DNA of 64,000 nt from Propioniferax innocua (GTDB taxonomy: Bacteria > Actinomycetota > Actinomycetes > Propionibacteriales > Propionibacteriaceae): NCBI RefSeq assembly GCF_006716235.1, contig NZ_VFOR01000001.1:1116001-1180000 (forward strand). The letters run 5' to 3'. This document shows positions 1 to 8,641 of this stretch, piece by piece. The notes beneath the pieces are model-generated. The model worked only from the letters and a program-made list of their open reading frames with translations, was not told the DNA's origin and did not search any database. The number at the start of each line of letters is the position of its first letter. Position 1 is the first letter of the stretch. Made by a program: the position numbers and the translations under genes.

Positions 1-480
1 CTGGGACGCACACCGCACCGCCCCTGGCTGGGCGCGGAGACCCCCCAGGACGTCGAACTGATCGACGCCGCCCTCGCCGACACCGGGCTGTCCTCCCTCG
101 CGGACCGCGATGTCACACACCTTTCCGGCGGTGAGCGCCAGCGTGTCTCACTGGCCAGGGCCCTGTGCACCCGTGCTCCCATCCTGCTGCTCGACGAACC
201 GTCGAATCACCTCGATCTTCAACACCAGATCGCGGTGATGGATCTCCTGCGATCTCGCGCCGATGACGGAACCACCGTGCTGCTGACCCTGCACGACCTG
301 CGGTTGGCGGCCGAAGCCTGCGATCAACTGGTGGTGCTGCATGCCGGACGAGTGGCCGCCCATGGTGAGCCCACCCAGGTGCTCACCACCGAGCTGTTGG
401 CCGAGGTCTTCGGGATCCGCGGCCGCCTGGTCATCGATGATGACGGCCCCCGCCTCGTGGTCTCGGGGAGGGCGCCATGA
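1..480 (+). CDS. ABC transporter ATP-binding protein, iron-siderophore type (3' part)
   Basis: The C-terminal 159 codons of an ATPase subunit; the start and Walker A lie left of the window. The open frame from base 1 shows the ABC signature LSGGERQR (about bases 124-147), Walker B ILLLDEP, the D-loop SNHLD and an H-loop histidine in LTLHD, followed by the [17 protein letters not shown] stretch typical of FecE/FhuC-like importers. Such subunits power uptake of ferric siderophores, heme or cobalamin through an inner-membrane permease. The stop overlaps the start of the next gene (ATGA), and that gene looks like a ferric-siderophore reductase, which supports an iron-uptake role. The substrate itself is inference. 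Confidence 0.9.
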   Translation: MGRTPHRPWLGAETPQDVELIDAALADTGLSSLADRDVTHLSGGERQRVSLARALCTRAPILLLDEPSNHLDLQHQIAVMDLLRSRADDGTTVLLTLHDLRLAAEACDQLVVLHAGRVAAHGEPTQVLTTELLAEVFGIRGRLVIDDDGPRLVVSGRAP

Positions 481-1166
481 CGCTCAGCCCCATCGCCCCG
501 CAAGAACGTGAGTGGATCGCCCGCCGCATCGACGACACCGCCCGACGCTGGGGCTCGGGCGATGCCCGTGTGAACGCCACGCTCTGGTGGTACGCGGCTT
601 CGAGCACCACCGCAGGCCCACCGGTGCATGCCTTCGTGGCGCAGCGTCCCATTCCACGCCCGGTACCGACCATCGGCAGGCTCGGTGAGAACGGTTACCT
701 GGGTGGGTTGGAACATGACGGCACTTGGACTCGAACCGAGTTCCCGAAGGCCTTCATCGAGATGGTGTCCCCCATGATCGAAGCCCTGGCCGAGGCCGGT
801 TCGGCATCACCACGTGCCCTGTGGGCGATCCTCACCGATTCGATCGCCAACCAGGCACTCTCCACACCGAACGTCACCGTGGCCACGGCCTCGAGCGCCG
901 CCACCGACATCGTCGACGCCATGCGCGCCCACGCTCCCCTGCCCCGTGCGCGTTTCCAGGATGTGTCCACCGACGGCACCCTCCATGACGCCGACCCACT
1001 CGCCCCGCCACCACAGGGAACACGTCGGGCCACGCGGCGAGCATCCTGCTGTCTCATCCACAAGACCACCTCGACACCGGGGGAACCCGCTGGCATGTGC
1101 GCCAGCTGTCCCCGGCTCGGAAGAGCCAGGGGCAGACGGATGGCCGACGCGCTGCACCGGCTCTGA
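477..1166 (+). CDS. FhuF-like [2Fe-2S] ferric-siderophore reductase
   Basis: A 229-residue protein translationally coupled to the ABC ATPase through an ATGA overlap. The body is alpha/beta without membrane segments. Near the C-terminus is a four-cysteine motif: a CC pair ([10 protein letters not shown]), then CASC about 15 residues later. The CC-x(n)-CxxC arrangement is the [2Fe-2S] signature of the FhuF family, which reduces ferric iron in imported siderophores in the cytoplasm. The spacing between the Cys pairs is a little longer than in E. coli FhuF as I recall it. The N-terminal half is poorly conserved, so the call rests on the Cys motif and on context. Confidence 0.75.
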   Translation: MTLSPIAPQEREWIARRIDDTARRWGSGDARVNATLWWYAASSTTAGPPVHAFVAQRPIPRPVPTIGRLGENGYLGGLEHDGTWTRTEFPKAFIEMVSPMIEALAEAGSASPRALWAILTDSIANQALSTPNVTVATASSAATDIVDAMRAHAPLPRARFQDVSTDGTLHDADPLAPPPQGTRRATRRASCCLIHKTTSTPGEPAGMCASCPRLGRARGRRMADALHRL

Positions 1167-1240
1167 CACGTCCGGTCGAGCCAACTGCCCTCCTCTCACC
1201 CCACACACACGGAGCCCCCTCTCTCACCCCGCCTCAGCGG

Positions 1241-1268
1241 TACCCCCTGGGGTATGCCACGTTAGGGT
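1241..1268 (+). promoter_or_regulatory. CsoR/CstR-type operator and possible -10 of the sulfide operon
   Basis: An inverted repeat with arms TACCCC and GGGGTA and spacer CT occupies 1241-1254, the form bound by CsoR-family regulators (CsoR for copper, CstR for persulfide). A TAGGGT -10-like box follows at 1263-1268. The first gene of the operon is a persulfide dioxygenase-rhodanese fusion, so a CstR-like persulfide sensor is the likelier ligand class. No csoR/cstR gene lies in the window. Confidence 0.65.
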
Positions 1269-1329
1269 GAAGAAGCAGCCCGTCAGAGCAATGATCCCGA
1301 CCCGGGATCGCCCAAGCAGGAGCACGACG

Positions 1330-2700
1330 ATGATCTTCACGCAGTACTACTTGGACTGCCTCTCGCAGGCGTCCTATCTGATCGGCGACGAGACCACCGG
1401 CCGAGCCGTCGTGGTCGATCCTCGCCGCGACGTCGAGGAGTACCTCGCCGACGCCCAGGAGCAAGGCCTCACCATCGAGGGAGTCATCCTCACCCACTTC
1501 CACGCTGACTTCGTCTCCGGCCACCTCGAACTCGCCCGAGCAACCGGTGCGTGGATCGGCATGGGCGACGCCGCCGACCCCGAGTTCACCGCCCAGCCAT
1601 TGCAGGATGGTGAACGCATCGACCTCGGCGAAGTGGTCCTCGAGATCATGAGCACTCCCGGTCACACCCCAGAATCCATCAGTGTCATCGTCCACGAGCA
1701 TCCAGATGACGCCGTGCCCCACAGCGTCCTGACCGGAGACTGCCTGTTCATCGGCGACGTCGGGCGTCCCGATCTGTTGGCCTCGGTGGGCGTCAGCCAG
1801 GAAGAACTCGCCGCGATGCTGCATGACTCGGTCCAGAACAAACTGATGTCCCTACCCGACGAGACCAAGGTCTTCCCAGCCCACGGCGCGGGGTCCGCAT
1901 GTGGCAAGAACCTCTCGACCGAGAAGTCGTCGACCATCGGCAATCAGCGCATGATGAATTACGCTGCGGTTCCGATGCCGCAGGAGAAGTTCATCGCCCT
2001 GGTGACCGAAGGCCAGCCCACAGCGCCGGCCTATTTCAGCCATGACGCCCGGATCAACAAGGAGAACCGCCCCGTCCGTGACCCCGGCGCCACCGTTCCC
2101 GCTCTCGATGAGGAGGCGTTGCAGCAGGCAGTGGCCGATGGCGCCATCATCCTCGACACGCGTGACCCCATGGATTTCGCCGCCGGACATCTGGCCGGCT
2201 CCATCAATGTCGGCTTCAGCGGGCGTCTTGCCGAGACCGCAGGCATGCTGCTCTCACCGGATCAGCCCTTCATCATCGTCGCCGACCCCGGCGAAGAGCA
2301 CGCTTCAGCCACCCGGATGATGCGCATCGGCTTCGACAACTGCGTCGGGCACCTGCCCGACGTGGCCGGCCATCTGACCGAGCACCCGCACCGGGCCCGG
2401 CGCCTGAGTCGGCTCACCGCCTCGGAGATGTTCACCGCACTCGAGAACGACCAGGTGCAACTGGTTGACGTACGCAACGCAGGCGAGCTCGACAACGGCA
2501 GGGTCGAGGGGGCCCACCACATCCCGTTGGCCCAACTGACCAAGCGCTGCGCCGAGCTCGACCCTGCCCGTCCGGTGGTGCTCCACTGCGCCGGTGGTTA
2601 TCGTTCGGCGGCCGGCGCCAGCTGGTTGATGAGCCGTGGCTTCACCGATGTCTCGGATGTTCTCGGCGGCTACGGCGCCATCGACCTGATCGCGGTCTGA
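1330..2700 (+). CDS. Persulfide dioxygenase-rhodanese fusion (metallo-beta-lactamase fold)
   Basis: A 456-residue cytoplasmic enzyme for sulfide/persulfide detoxification. The N-terminal metallo-beta-lactamase domain carries THFHADFVSGH (H56, H58, D60), STPGH, TGDCLF and the FPAHG-GSACGKN region typical of ETHE1-like persulfide dioxygenases, which oxidise glutathione or other low-molecular-weight persulfides to sulfite. Two rhodanese domains follow. The second has an intact active-site cysteine (C420 in LHCAGGYRS). In the first the equivalent loop reads VADPGEE, with no Cys, so it is probably structural. The ATG at 1330 was chosen because AGGAG (1318-1322) precedes it by 7 nt; the open frame extends further upstream but without ribosome sites. 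A sulfite-exporter-type gene follows and a CsoR/CstR-like operator precedes it. Confidence 0.9.
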   Translation: MIFTQYYLDCLSQASYLIGDETTGRAVVVDPRRDVEEYLADAQEQGLTIEGVILTHFHADFVSGHLELARATGAWIGMGDAADPEFTAQPLQDGERIDLGEVVLEIMSTPGHTPESISVIVHEHPDDAVPHSVLTGDCLFIGDVGRPDLLASVGVSQEELAAMLHDSVQNKLMSLPDETKVFPAHGAGSACGKNLSTEKSSTIGNQRMMNYAAVPMPQEKFIALVTEGQPTAPAYFSHDARINKENRPVRDPGATVPALDEEALQQAVADGAIILDTRDPMDFAAGHLAGSINVGFSGRLAETAGMLLSPDQPFIIVADPGEEHASATRMMRIGFDNCVGHLPDVAGHLTEHPHRARRLSRLTASEMFTALENDQVQLVDVRNAGELDNGRVEGAHHIPLAQLTKRCAELDPARPVVLHCAGGYRSAAGASWLMSRGFTDVSDVLGGYGAIDLIAV

Positions 2701-2792
2701 ACGGAACGTGACGGCACGATGAGCATGCTCAGGCACAGCACCAGCCCTTTGAAGAGTGCATCCATGCAAGCAGCAGATCGGGGTGAACCCCG

Positions 2793-3569
2793 TTGACGGG
2801 GCTGGTGTGGGTTATTCCGGTGGGCCTCATCGTGGGTCTTGCCGTCGGAAGTCTCGGCGCGGGAGGCTCGATCCTCACCGTCCCGGCGTTGGTGTATCTG
2901 CTGGGGCAATCCCCGGTGCAGGCCACCACCGGGTCATTGATCATCGCCGGCATCACAGCCTTGGTCGGCGCGATCCCTCACCATCTGGCAGGCAATGTCC
3001 GGCTGGCGGCCGGGGTCGTCTTCGGGCTGGTCGGGGTCACAGGTTCCCTGCTCGGCGCCAAGCTGGCATCCGGTGTCGCCCCCTCACTGCTCCTGACGCT
3101 GTTCGCGATCCTCATGCTTGCGGTCGCAGCCGCCATGGTTCGACAGATCCGCGCCGGAGAAGGGCCAGATGCCTCCACCGTTCACGAGCACCGGAGACCT
3201 CTGGCATTGATCCTCAGCGCGATCGTGGTCGGACTGCTCACCGGATTCTTCGGGGTCGGGGGCGGATTCGCCGTGGTTCCCGCACTGGTGCTCGCCCTTC
3301 ATCTCCCGATCACAGCCGCGGTCGGAACCTCCTTGGTCGTGATCGTGATCAATTCGGCCTCGGCCCTCGCCGGACGTCTCGGCAACGGCGTCGAGCTGGA
3401 TTGGACGGTTCTGTTGGGCTTCGCAGCCTTCTCTGTGGCGGGGTCGCTGCTCGGTCAGCGCCTGACGACCAAGGTCTCGAGTCGCAACCTGACCATTGCC
3501 TTCACCATCATGCTGGTGACGATCGCTGGCTACATGTTGGCGATGAATGTCCCTGCGGTCATGGGGTGA
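2793..3569 (+). CDS. TauE/SafE-family sulfite exporter
   Basis: A 258-residue integral membrane protein with about eight hydrophobic helices in two related halves, each opening with a glycine-rich motif (VGSLGAGGSILTVPALVYLL and GFFGVGGGFAVVPALV). This is the TauE/SafE (PF01925) fold, whose members export sulfite, sulfoacetate or related anions. Sitting 92 bp after the persulfide dioxygenase-rhodanese gene, it probably removes the sulfite or thiosulfate made there. The start is TTG at 2793 with GGGGTGAA upstream; GTG at 2805 is an alternative. The gap before it contains a 12-bp palindrome, TGAGCATGCTCA, of unknown role. Confidence 0.85.
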   Translation: MTGLVWVIPVGLIVGLAVGSLGAGGSILTVPALVYLLGQSPVQATTGSLIIAGITALVGAIPHHLAGNVRLAAGVVFGLVGVTGSLLGAKLASGVAPSLLLTLFAILMLAVAAAMVRQIRAGEGPDASTVHEHRRPLALILSAIVVGLLTGFFGVGGGFAVVPALVLALHLPITAAVGTSLVVIVINSASALAGRLGNGVELDWTVLLGFAAFSVAGSLLGQRLTTKVSSRNLTIAFTIMLVTIAGYMLAMNVPAVMG

Positions 3570-3599
3570 GCGCCGCATCGACCGATCGGCGCGCATGAT

Positions 3600-3627
3600 G
3601 TCGGTGCCCCGTGCCCGGGGCACCGAC
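3600..3627. terminator. Bidirectional hairpin between tauE-like gene and glpX
   Basis: Perfect 11-bp stem (GTCGGTGCCCC / GGGGCACCGAC) with a 6-nt loop between two convergent genes. There is no clear T-tract on either side, so termination in both directions is inferred from position. Confidence 0.7.
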
Positions 3628-3637
3628 GTGTGTGGGC

Positions 3638-4660
3638 TCAGACGCCGGGGAGCTGCTGCCCCGCCGCGTGACGATTGAGCTTTTCGAGACGATGGAACGC
3701 CTCGATGTATCGAATCGTTCCGGATGAGGACCGCATGACCACCGAGTGGGTTCGGGCGCCACCGTGCTCGAGGTAGTGCACACCGTCGACGAGATCGCCG
3801 TCGCTGATACCGGTCGCTACGAACAACGTGTTGTCACTCGCGACGAGGGCGTCGGTGTCGAGGACTTTGTCGACGTCGAACCCGGCATCGATGGTGCGCT
3901 GACGCTCCTCATCGCTGGTCGGATGGAGCCTGGCCATGATACGTCCGCCCATGGCCTTCATCGCGCAGGCGCTGACGACCCCCTCGGGGCTTCCACCGAT
4001 GCCGGCGAGGATGTCGACGCTGGAGACCGAGTCCGAGGCCGCCGAGACCGAAGCCGCCACGTCACCATCGGTGTACATGCTGGTCCGTGCGCCGGCATCG
4101 CGGATGTCCTTGGCCAGCTGCTCATGGCGTTCACGATTGAGCATGGCCACGACGATGTCACCGACGTCCTTGCCCTTGGCCTTCGCGACCTTCTTGATGG
4201 TGTCGGCGATCGGTGCCTCGATGTCGATCACATCGGCTGCCTCGGGTCCCACGGCGAGCTTGTCCATGTAGAAACACATCGTCGGGTTGTACATCGAGCC
4301 CGATTCTGCGGCAGCCATGACAGCGATCGAGTTGCGCATGCCGAGCGCCAGCAGGCGGGTGCCGTCCACCGGATCGACGGCGATGTCGACCTTCTGCCCA
4401 TCGCCGGTGCCGACCTTCTCACCATTGTGCAGCATCGGGGCTTCATCCTTCTCACCCTCGCCGATGACGATGGTGCCGTCCATGCGCACACCGGCGAGCA
4501 CCGCGCGCATCGCGTCGACCGCGGCACCGTCGCCCTCTTCCTTCTTCCCGCGGCCACGCCACCGGGCGGCCGCCAGGGCGGCGGCCTCGGTGGCCCGCAT
4601 CAGGTCGAGACCAAGGTTGTTGTCGCTGATCACGTATCCGGTGCTTTTCGTTTCACTCAT
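3638..4660 (-). CDS. glpX: Fructose-1,6-bisphosphatase, class II
   Basis: A 340-residue cytoplasmic enzyme that hydrolyses fructose-1,6-bisphosphate to fructose-6-phosphate in gluconeogenesis. It shows the lithium-sensitive phosphatase-fold metal motifs GEGEKDEAP and DPVDGT, the NPTMCFYMDKLAVGP region, and a C-terminal ARTHSVVMRS stretch typical of the class II (GlpX) enzymes that are the main FBPase of Actinomycetota. Length matches the family. A GAGGAGG ribosome site stands before the ATG. It is single, convergent with the sulfur operon and followed leftward by the 3600-3627 hairpin. Confidence 0.95.
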   Translation of the reverse strand: MSETKSTGYVISDNNLGLDLMRATEAAALAAARWRGRGKKEEGDGAAVDAMRAVLAGVRMDGTIVIGEGEKDEAPMLHNGEKVGTGDGQKVDIAVDPVDGTRLLALGMRNSIAVMAAAESGSMYNPTMCFYMDKLAVGPEAADVIDIEAPIADTIKKVAKAKGKDVGDIVVAMLNRERHEQLAKDIRDAGARTSMYTDGDVAASVSAASDSVSSVDILAGIGGSPEGVVSACAMKAMGGRIMARLHPTSDEERQRTIDAGFDVDKVLDTDALVASDNTLFVATGISDGDLVDGVHYLEHGGARTHSVVMRSSSGTIRYIEAFHRLEKLNRHAAGQQLPGV

Positions 4661-4767
4661 TCGGCAGGCCTCCTCGCACTTGGACGTTGCCTAGAGCCTA
4701 ACCATGCTCACCCATGCCGGTGGCAGCCACCGTGATCAATGCGGCAGGAGCCCCCGCGTCAACCATC

Positions 4768-4810
4768 GAACCTGAGGGTTTGTGGTCGCTGTCGGTCACA
4801 AAACCTCAGG
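4768..4810. repeat. Left copy of a 43-bp hairpin inverted repeat
   Basis: Palindromic unit with arms CCTGAGGGTTTGTG and CACAAAACCTCAGG around a 12-nt loop (GTCGCTGTCGGT), preceded by GAA. Its reverse complement recurs at 5943-5985 with one mismatch over 43 bp, including the non-palindromic loop, so the two are genuine inverted copies. It lies 74 bp downstream of the AbiEi/DUF559 gene. Confidence 0.9.
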
Positions 4811-4884
4811 TCAAAAACCAGACGAACACCTGGTCCCACCTGCGGTGGCATCGTGCGGGAGATGTGTGACACGGGCTGCACACG

Positions 4885-5847
4885 TCATGCTGCGGCGGTG
4901 TGCGCCAGGCAGGAGCGGCACCGACTCGCGGATCCGAGCCAACCGCGGGTTCGCAGCACATCGGCGATCATCTGGGCCGTCCGGCATGGTTCAGCGATCA
5001 CATCCTCCCAGCCGATGTGCAGGGGAACGATGCCGAGTGCGGCCCGTTTTGCATCGACGTGGGCGTCGGCCCGGATGGTGTCCTTGTGGTAGTTCCAGCC
5101 GTCCAGTTCGAGAGTCACGCGCTGCTCGGGGAACCATGCGTCACTGCGGTGACCTGCAATCACCACCTGACGCTGGGGAATCGGGAGCCCATGGGGTTTC
5201 TCCACTTGTGTGACGTACTGATGCTCGAGGGCTGACTCGATCCCGGTGACCGCGTCGGCGATGACACCGTGGAGAAACCACCGGTGCTTGTGACGCGCCC
5301 GTGCATCGAGCAGATGTCGGAGACGTTGCGCGCTCACCTGACCTTCCCGAAGACAGTCCAGGAACCAGCCGATGACGGCTCGTGATGGTAGGGATTCGCT
5401 CACGTCGAGTAGTACGTCATGACGGTCAATCACTCGGCTGTTCTGGCCAGCGCGCTCGAGCCGGCCGATGCAGTCCTGCCGAAACTCCCATCGAGGTCGT
5501 GGATCCACTCGCCGATCCTTCTCGACCCAGATGGTGATCGTCTCAGGTTTGGGCAGAGCACTGACTTGCAGATCAAGAATCTGGGCGGCGGCGAGCCCAC
5601 CGACCGCAGCCCTCGGCCCTCCGATCATGGCGCCGGCATGCGCGAAGGTCCGCAGAGACGGTGAGTGGATGCTGTAGTGCCCACGGGCCAGCCAGTGCAG
5701 GCGTCCATCACGGCTCATGGTCTTGATGACCTTGCGGCTGATCCCGGCGGTCTGAAGCTGCGAAGAGGTCAGAATCCCATGTTGTCTGGCGGCGAGGGAG
5801 ATGAGGTCATGAGGAAGTCGTTGGCGAGCGTGCACACCACACACCAT
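4885..5847 (-). CDS. AbiEi-like N-terminus plus DUF559/Vsr-like nuclease domain protein
   Basis: About 320 residues from the ATG at 5847 (MVCGVHARQR). The N-terminal 60 residues (DLISLAARQHGILTSSQLQTAGIS) form a winged-helix domain like that of type IV AbiEi antitoxins. The C-terminal 100 residues look like a DUF559/Vsr-type PD-(D/E)xK nuclease fold: an aspartate in HRSDAWFP, then LELDGWNYH (E-x-D) and DAHVDAKRAALG. No AbiEii-type toxin lies next to it, so it is not a classical AbiE pair. The open frame continues upstream into the right hairpin (possible TTG start at 5973), but homology-like sequence begins only after 5847. No clear ribosome site is visible. Such orphan genes are common and often multicopy in Actinomycetota; function unknown. 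Confidence 0.75.
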   Translation of the reverse strand: MVCGVHARQRLPHDLISLAARQHGILTSSQLQTAGISRKVIKTMSRDGRLHWLARGHYSIHSPSLRTFAHAGAMIGGPRAAVGGLAAAQILDLQVSALPKPETITIWVEKDRRVDPRPRWEFRQDCIGRLERAGQNSRVIDRHDVLLDVSESLPSRAVIGWFLDCLREGQVSAQRLRHLLDARARHKHRWFLHGVIADAVTGIESALEHQYVTQVEKPHGLPIPQRQVVIAGHRSDAWFPEQRVTLELDGWNYHKDTIRADAHVDAKRAALGIVPLHIGWEDVIAEPCRTAQMIADVLRTRGWLGSASRCRSCLAHTAAA

Positions 5848-5942
5848 GGAAGGGTGTACGCCCGAGCGAACCGCTCCCGGCAAGGTTGTGGAGAAGTCAG
5901 CCTTGGGGCTGTCGCCTGTGGATGAAAGCTCCGAGCGGTACA

Positions 5943-5985
5943 CCTGAGGGTTTGTGACCGACAGCGACCACAAACCCTCAGGTTC
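5943..5985. repeat. Right copy of a 43-bp hairpin inverted repeat
   Basis: Arms CCTGAGGGTTTGTG (5943-5956) and CACAAACCCTCAGG (5969-5982) around the loop ACCGACAGCGAC, followed by TTC. It is the reverse complement of 4768-4810 with one mismatch. It lies 95 bp upstream of the AbiEi/DUF559 start and between that gene and the S10 operon terminator. No target-site duplication is obvious outside the pair. Confidence 0.9.
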
Positions 5986-6064
5986 AAAGTCAGATGCGGA
6001 TCAGGGCACATCCAAGACTCACTCCGCCGGTGCCCCACACGCCACGCAGCAAACCGCACGCAAC

Positions 6065-6096
6065 GAGGGCCGCACCCCAATTGGGGTGCGGCCCTC
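6065..6096. terminator. Terminator of the S10 operon
   Basis: Perfect 32-bp palindrome with 16-bp arms (GAGGGCCGCACCCCAA and its complement) about 23 bp beyond the rpsQ stop. It ends this ribosomal gene block; rplN and later spc genes are not found here. Confidence 0.85.
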
Positions 6097-6118
6097 TGCG
6101 CTCATACGAATCAGCGAA

Positions 6119-6406
6119 TCACTTGGCGCGTTCGCGGATCTCCAGCAGACGCCAGCGCTTGGTGGCCGACAGCGGGCGGGTCTCCATGATCCGCACGCGG
6201 TCGCCGACGTTGGCGTCGTTGTTCTCGTCATGCGCCTTCAGACGAACCGTCTTGCGCATGATCTTTCCGTAGAGGCGGTGCTTCACGCGGTCCTCGACGG
6301 CGACGGTGATGGTCTTGTCCATCTTGTCGCTGACGACGAGGCCGGTGCGCACCTTGCGGGCGCCTTCGCGCACCTGTTCGGTGTTCTCGGACACGTTCTG
6401 GCTCAT
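6119..6406 (-). CDS. rpsQ: 30S ribosomal protein S17
   Basis: A 95-residue primary 16S rRNA-binding protein of the small subunit. The family core [21 protein letters not shown] and the [20 protein letters not shown] stretch are clear. The ATG at 6406 was chosen because GAGG, which overlaps the rpmC stop, lies 8 nt before it; a GTG at 6418 is less likely. Last gene of this ribosomal operon, followed by a perfect hairpin terminator. Confidence 0.95.
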   Translation of the reverse strand: MSQNVSENTEQVREGARKVRTGLVVSDKMDKTITVAVEDRVKHRLYGKIMRKTVRLKAHDENNDANVGDRVRIMETRPLSATKRWRLLEIRERAK

Positions 6407-6414
6407 GGTCTGCC

Positions 6415-6642
6415 TCACTTGCTCTCGGGCTCTTCGATGATGCCGAGGTTGCGCTCCTGCAGCACCGTGTAGACGCGGGCGATGTCCTTCCGAGCACCAC
6501 GCAGACGCGCGGTGTTCTGGAGCTGGCCCGTTGCCGCCTGGAAGCGGAGCGAGAACAGCTCTTCCTTCAGCTCGGTGACCTTGCCGTTCAGCTCGTCACG
6601 GCTCATCGCACGCAGGTCAGCGGCAGTGGCGGTGTCAGCCAT
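6415..6642 (-). CDS. rpmC: 50S ribosomal protein L29
   Basis: A 75-residue helical protein near the polypeptide exit tunnel. The family motif [26 protein letters not shown] is intact. Its ATG overlaps the rplP stop by one base, so the two are translationally coupled. The acidic C-terminal tail (GIIEEPESK) is slightly longer than in E. coli. Confidence 0.95.
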   Translation of the reverse strand: MADTATAADLRAMSRDELNGKVTELKEELFSLRFQAATGQLQNTARLRGARKDIARVYTVLQERNLGIIEEPESK

Positions 6643-7061
6643 CAGAGATCTCCCCCTTCGCGCTTGATGATGCGAGCCTTCATGGGCAGCTTGTGGATGG
6701 CCAGACGCAGTGCCTCACGGGCAACCTCGTCGGGCACACCGGCGAGCTCGAACATGACGCGGCCGCGCTTGACGTTGGCGACCCACCACTCGGGCGATCC
6801 CTTACCCGAACCCATGCGGGCTTCGGCAGGGTGCTTGGTCATGGGGCGGTCCGGGTAGATGTTGATCCAGACCTTACCGCCACGCTTGATGTGACGGGTC
6901 ATGGCGATACGAGCGGACTCGATCTGACGGTTGGTGACGTAGTGGCTGTCCAGCGCCTGGATACCGTAGTCACCGAACGCCAGCTCGGTACCGCCCTTGG
7001 CGTCACCCCGACGCTTCGGGGCGTGCTGCTTGCGGTGCTTGACGCGCTTGGGAATCAGCAT
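6642..7061 (-). CDS. rplP: 50S ribosomal protein L16
   Basis: A 139-residue large-subunit protein that helps to form the A-site and tRNA-binding region. It begins [19 protein letters not shown] and keeps the [34 protein letters not shown] and [10 protein letters not shown] motifs. Full length; 2 nt separate it from rpsC and it overlaps rpmC by one base. Confidence 0.97.
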   Translation of the reverse strand: MLIPKRVKHRKQHAPKRRGDAKGGTELAFGDYGIQALDSHYVTNRQIESARIAMTRHIKRGGKVWINIYPDRPMTKHPAEARMGSGKGSPEWWVANVKRGRVMFELAGVPDEVAREALRLAIHKLPMKARIIKREGGDL

Positions 7062-7063
7062 GC

Positions 7064-7876
7064 TCAGGCTCCTGCGTTCTCAGTGGTCGAAGCAGCCTCG
7101 GCTGCCTTGGGGGCACCGCTCGCTGCGCGCTCGGTACGACGGCGACCGCCACGCTCCGGACGACCGCCACGGCCGCGTCCACCCCGGCCGCCACGTCCGC
7201 CACCCTGGGCGTTCTGACGCGCGGCCTTCTGGGCGGCACGCTCGGCACGGCTGCCGGAAACGTCACCCTTGTAGATCCAGACCTTCACACCGATGCGGCC
7301 GAAGGTCGTACGGGCCTCGAAGAAGCCGTAGTCGATGTCGGCACGCAGGGTGTGCAGGGGCACGCGGCCCTCCGAGTAACCCTCCGAGCGCGACATCTCG
7401 GCTCCACCGAGACGGCCCGAGCACTTGATGCGGATGCCCTTGGCTCCAGAACGCATGACTGACTGCTGAGCCTTGCGCATCGCGCGGCGGAACGCCACGC
7501 GGGCGGCCAGCTGCTCAGCGATGCCCTGTGCAACGAGCTGTGCATCGATCTCGGTGTTCTTCACCTCGAGGATGTTGAGCTGCACCTGCTTGCCGGTGAG
7601 CTTCTCCAGCTTGCCGCGGACGCGCTCCGCCTCAGCGCCATTGCGACCGATCACGATGCCCGGGCGCGCGGCGTACAGGAAGATCGTGACGCGCTCACTG
7701 CGACGCTCGATCTCCACCGACGAAATACCGGCGCGCTCGAGGTTCTCGGTGATCCACTCACGGATCTTGACGTCCTCGCCCACGGTCTCCGCGTAGTCCT
7801 TGTCGGCATACCAGCGGGTGACGTGGTCGGTGCTGACGCCGAGCCGGAAGCCGGTCGGGTTGATCTTCTGACCCAT
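7064..7876 (-). CDS. rpsC: 30S ribosomal protein S3
   Basis: A 270-residue protein of the mRNA entry channel. It begins [14 protein letters not shown] and has a KH domain ([14 protein letters not shown]) and the C-terminal domain [32 protein letters not shown] long tail rich in Arg and Gly (about residues 218-270, with [11 protein letters not shown]) extends beyond the E. coli protein, as in many high-GC actinobacteria. It follows rplV by 2 nt. Confidence 0.97.
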   Translation of the reverse strand: MGQKINPTGFRLGVSTDHVTRWYADKDYAETVGEDVKIREWITENLERAGISSVEIERRSERVTIFLYAARPGIVIGRNGAEAERVRGKLEKLTGKQVQLNILEVKNTEIDAQLVAQGIAEQLAARVAFRRAMRKAQQSVMRSGAKGIRIKCSGRLGGAEMSRSEGYSEGRVPLHTLRADIDYGFFEARTTFGRIGVKVWIYKGDVSGSRAERAAQKAARQNAQGGGRGGRGGRGRGGRPERGGRRRTERAASGAPKAAEAASTTENAGA

Positions 7877-7878
7877 CC

Positions 7879-8319
7879 TCAGGCCTCCTTCTCGTTCTCG
7901 TCGTTCTTCTTGTTCTTGTTCTGGGCGTCTGTCTTCGACTCCACGACCACGGTGATGTGGCTGCCGCGCTTCATGATGCGCGACGCCGACCCCTTGGCCC
8001 GGGGACGAATGCGACGCATGGTGACACCCTCATCGACGAATGCCTGCGAGATGTACAGGTCGTTGATACGAAGGTCATCGGTGTTCTCGGCGTTGGCAGC
8101 AGCGGACGCAACCACCTTGGCGACAGGCTCAGCCGCACCCTGTGGCGCGAACTTGAGGATGTCGAGAGCCTCGGTCACGTCGAGTCCACGGACCAGGTCC
8201 ACAACGCGACGCACCTTGAGCGGCGAGATGCGGACGTGCCGGGCGATGGCGTACGAGCCCCGACGGTCTCCGAGCAGGGCGGCGCGACGGCTGGGCCGTG
8301 CCTTCTGTTCTGTACTCAT
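7879..8319 (-). CDS. rplV: 50S ribosomal protein L22
   Basis: A 146-residue protein lining the exit tunnel; mutations in its beta-hairpin give macrolide resistance in other bacteria. Core motifs are [18 protein letters not shown] and [26 protein letters not shown]. The ATG at 8319 ([10 protein letters not shown]) gives the normal N-terminus; the upstream extension of the frame overlaps rpsS and is not credible. The C-terminal tail is Lys/Asn/Glu-rich. Confidence 0.95.
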   Translation of the reverse strand: MSTEQKARPSRRAALLGDRRGSYAIARHVRISPLKVRRVVDLVRGLDVTEALDILKFAPQGAAEPVAKVVASAAANAENTDDLRINDLYISQAFVDEGVTMRRIRPRAKGSASRIMKRGSHITVVVESKTDAQNKNKKNDENEKEA

Positions 8320-8338
8320 ATCCGTTCCTTCTGCCCGC

Positions 8339-8623
8339 TCAGCGGCGCGATGCCTTGCGGTCGTCCTTGACATGGCCCTTGAAGGTCCGCGTCGGGGCGA
8401 ACTCTCCGAGCTTGTGGCCAACCATGGCGTCGGTCACGAAGACCGGCACGTGCTTGCGACCATCGTGCACGGCGATGGTGAGGCCGATCATGTCGGGAAT
8501 CACCATCGAACGGCGCGACCAGGTCTTGATGACAGCGTTCTTGCTGCCCTTGGCCGCCTGCTCCTCGACCTTCTTGAGCAGGTGGTCGTCGATGAAGGGG
8601 CCCTTCTTCAGGCTGCGTGGCAT
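8339..8623 (-). CDS. rpsS: 30S ribosomal protein S19
   Basis: A 94-residue protein of the small-subunit head. It begins [20 protein letters not shown] and has [20 protein letters not shown] and [17 protein letters not shown]. Eighteen nt follow rplB and 19 nt precede rplV. Confidence 0.97.
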   Translation of the reverse strand: MPRSLKKGPFIDDHLLKKVEEQAAKGSKNAVIKTWSRRSMVIPDMIGLTIAVHDGRKHVPVFVTDAMVGHKLGEFAPTRTFKGHVKDDRKASRR

Positions 8624-8641
8624 GTTTCCTCAGACTCCTTC

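Noticed and set aside
814-1329. Upstream extension of the persulfide dioxygenase frame
   Set aside because: It overlaps the FhuF-like gene in another frame, has no ribosome site, and the family N-terminus begins at 1330.
5848-5973. Longer N-terminus of the AbiEi/DUF559 protein starting inside the right hairpin
   Set aside because: The extra residues show no similarity to the winged-helix domain and would put the start codon in the repeat; kept only as an alternative.
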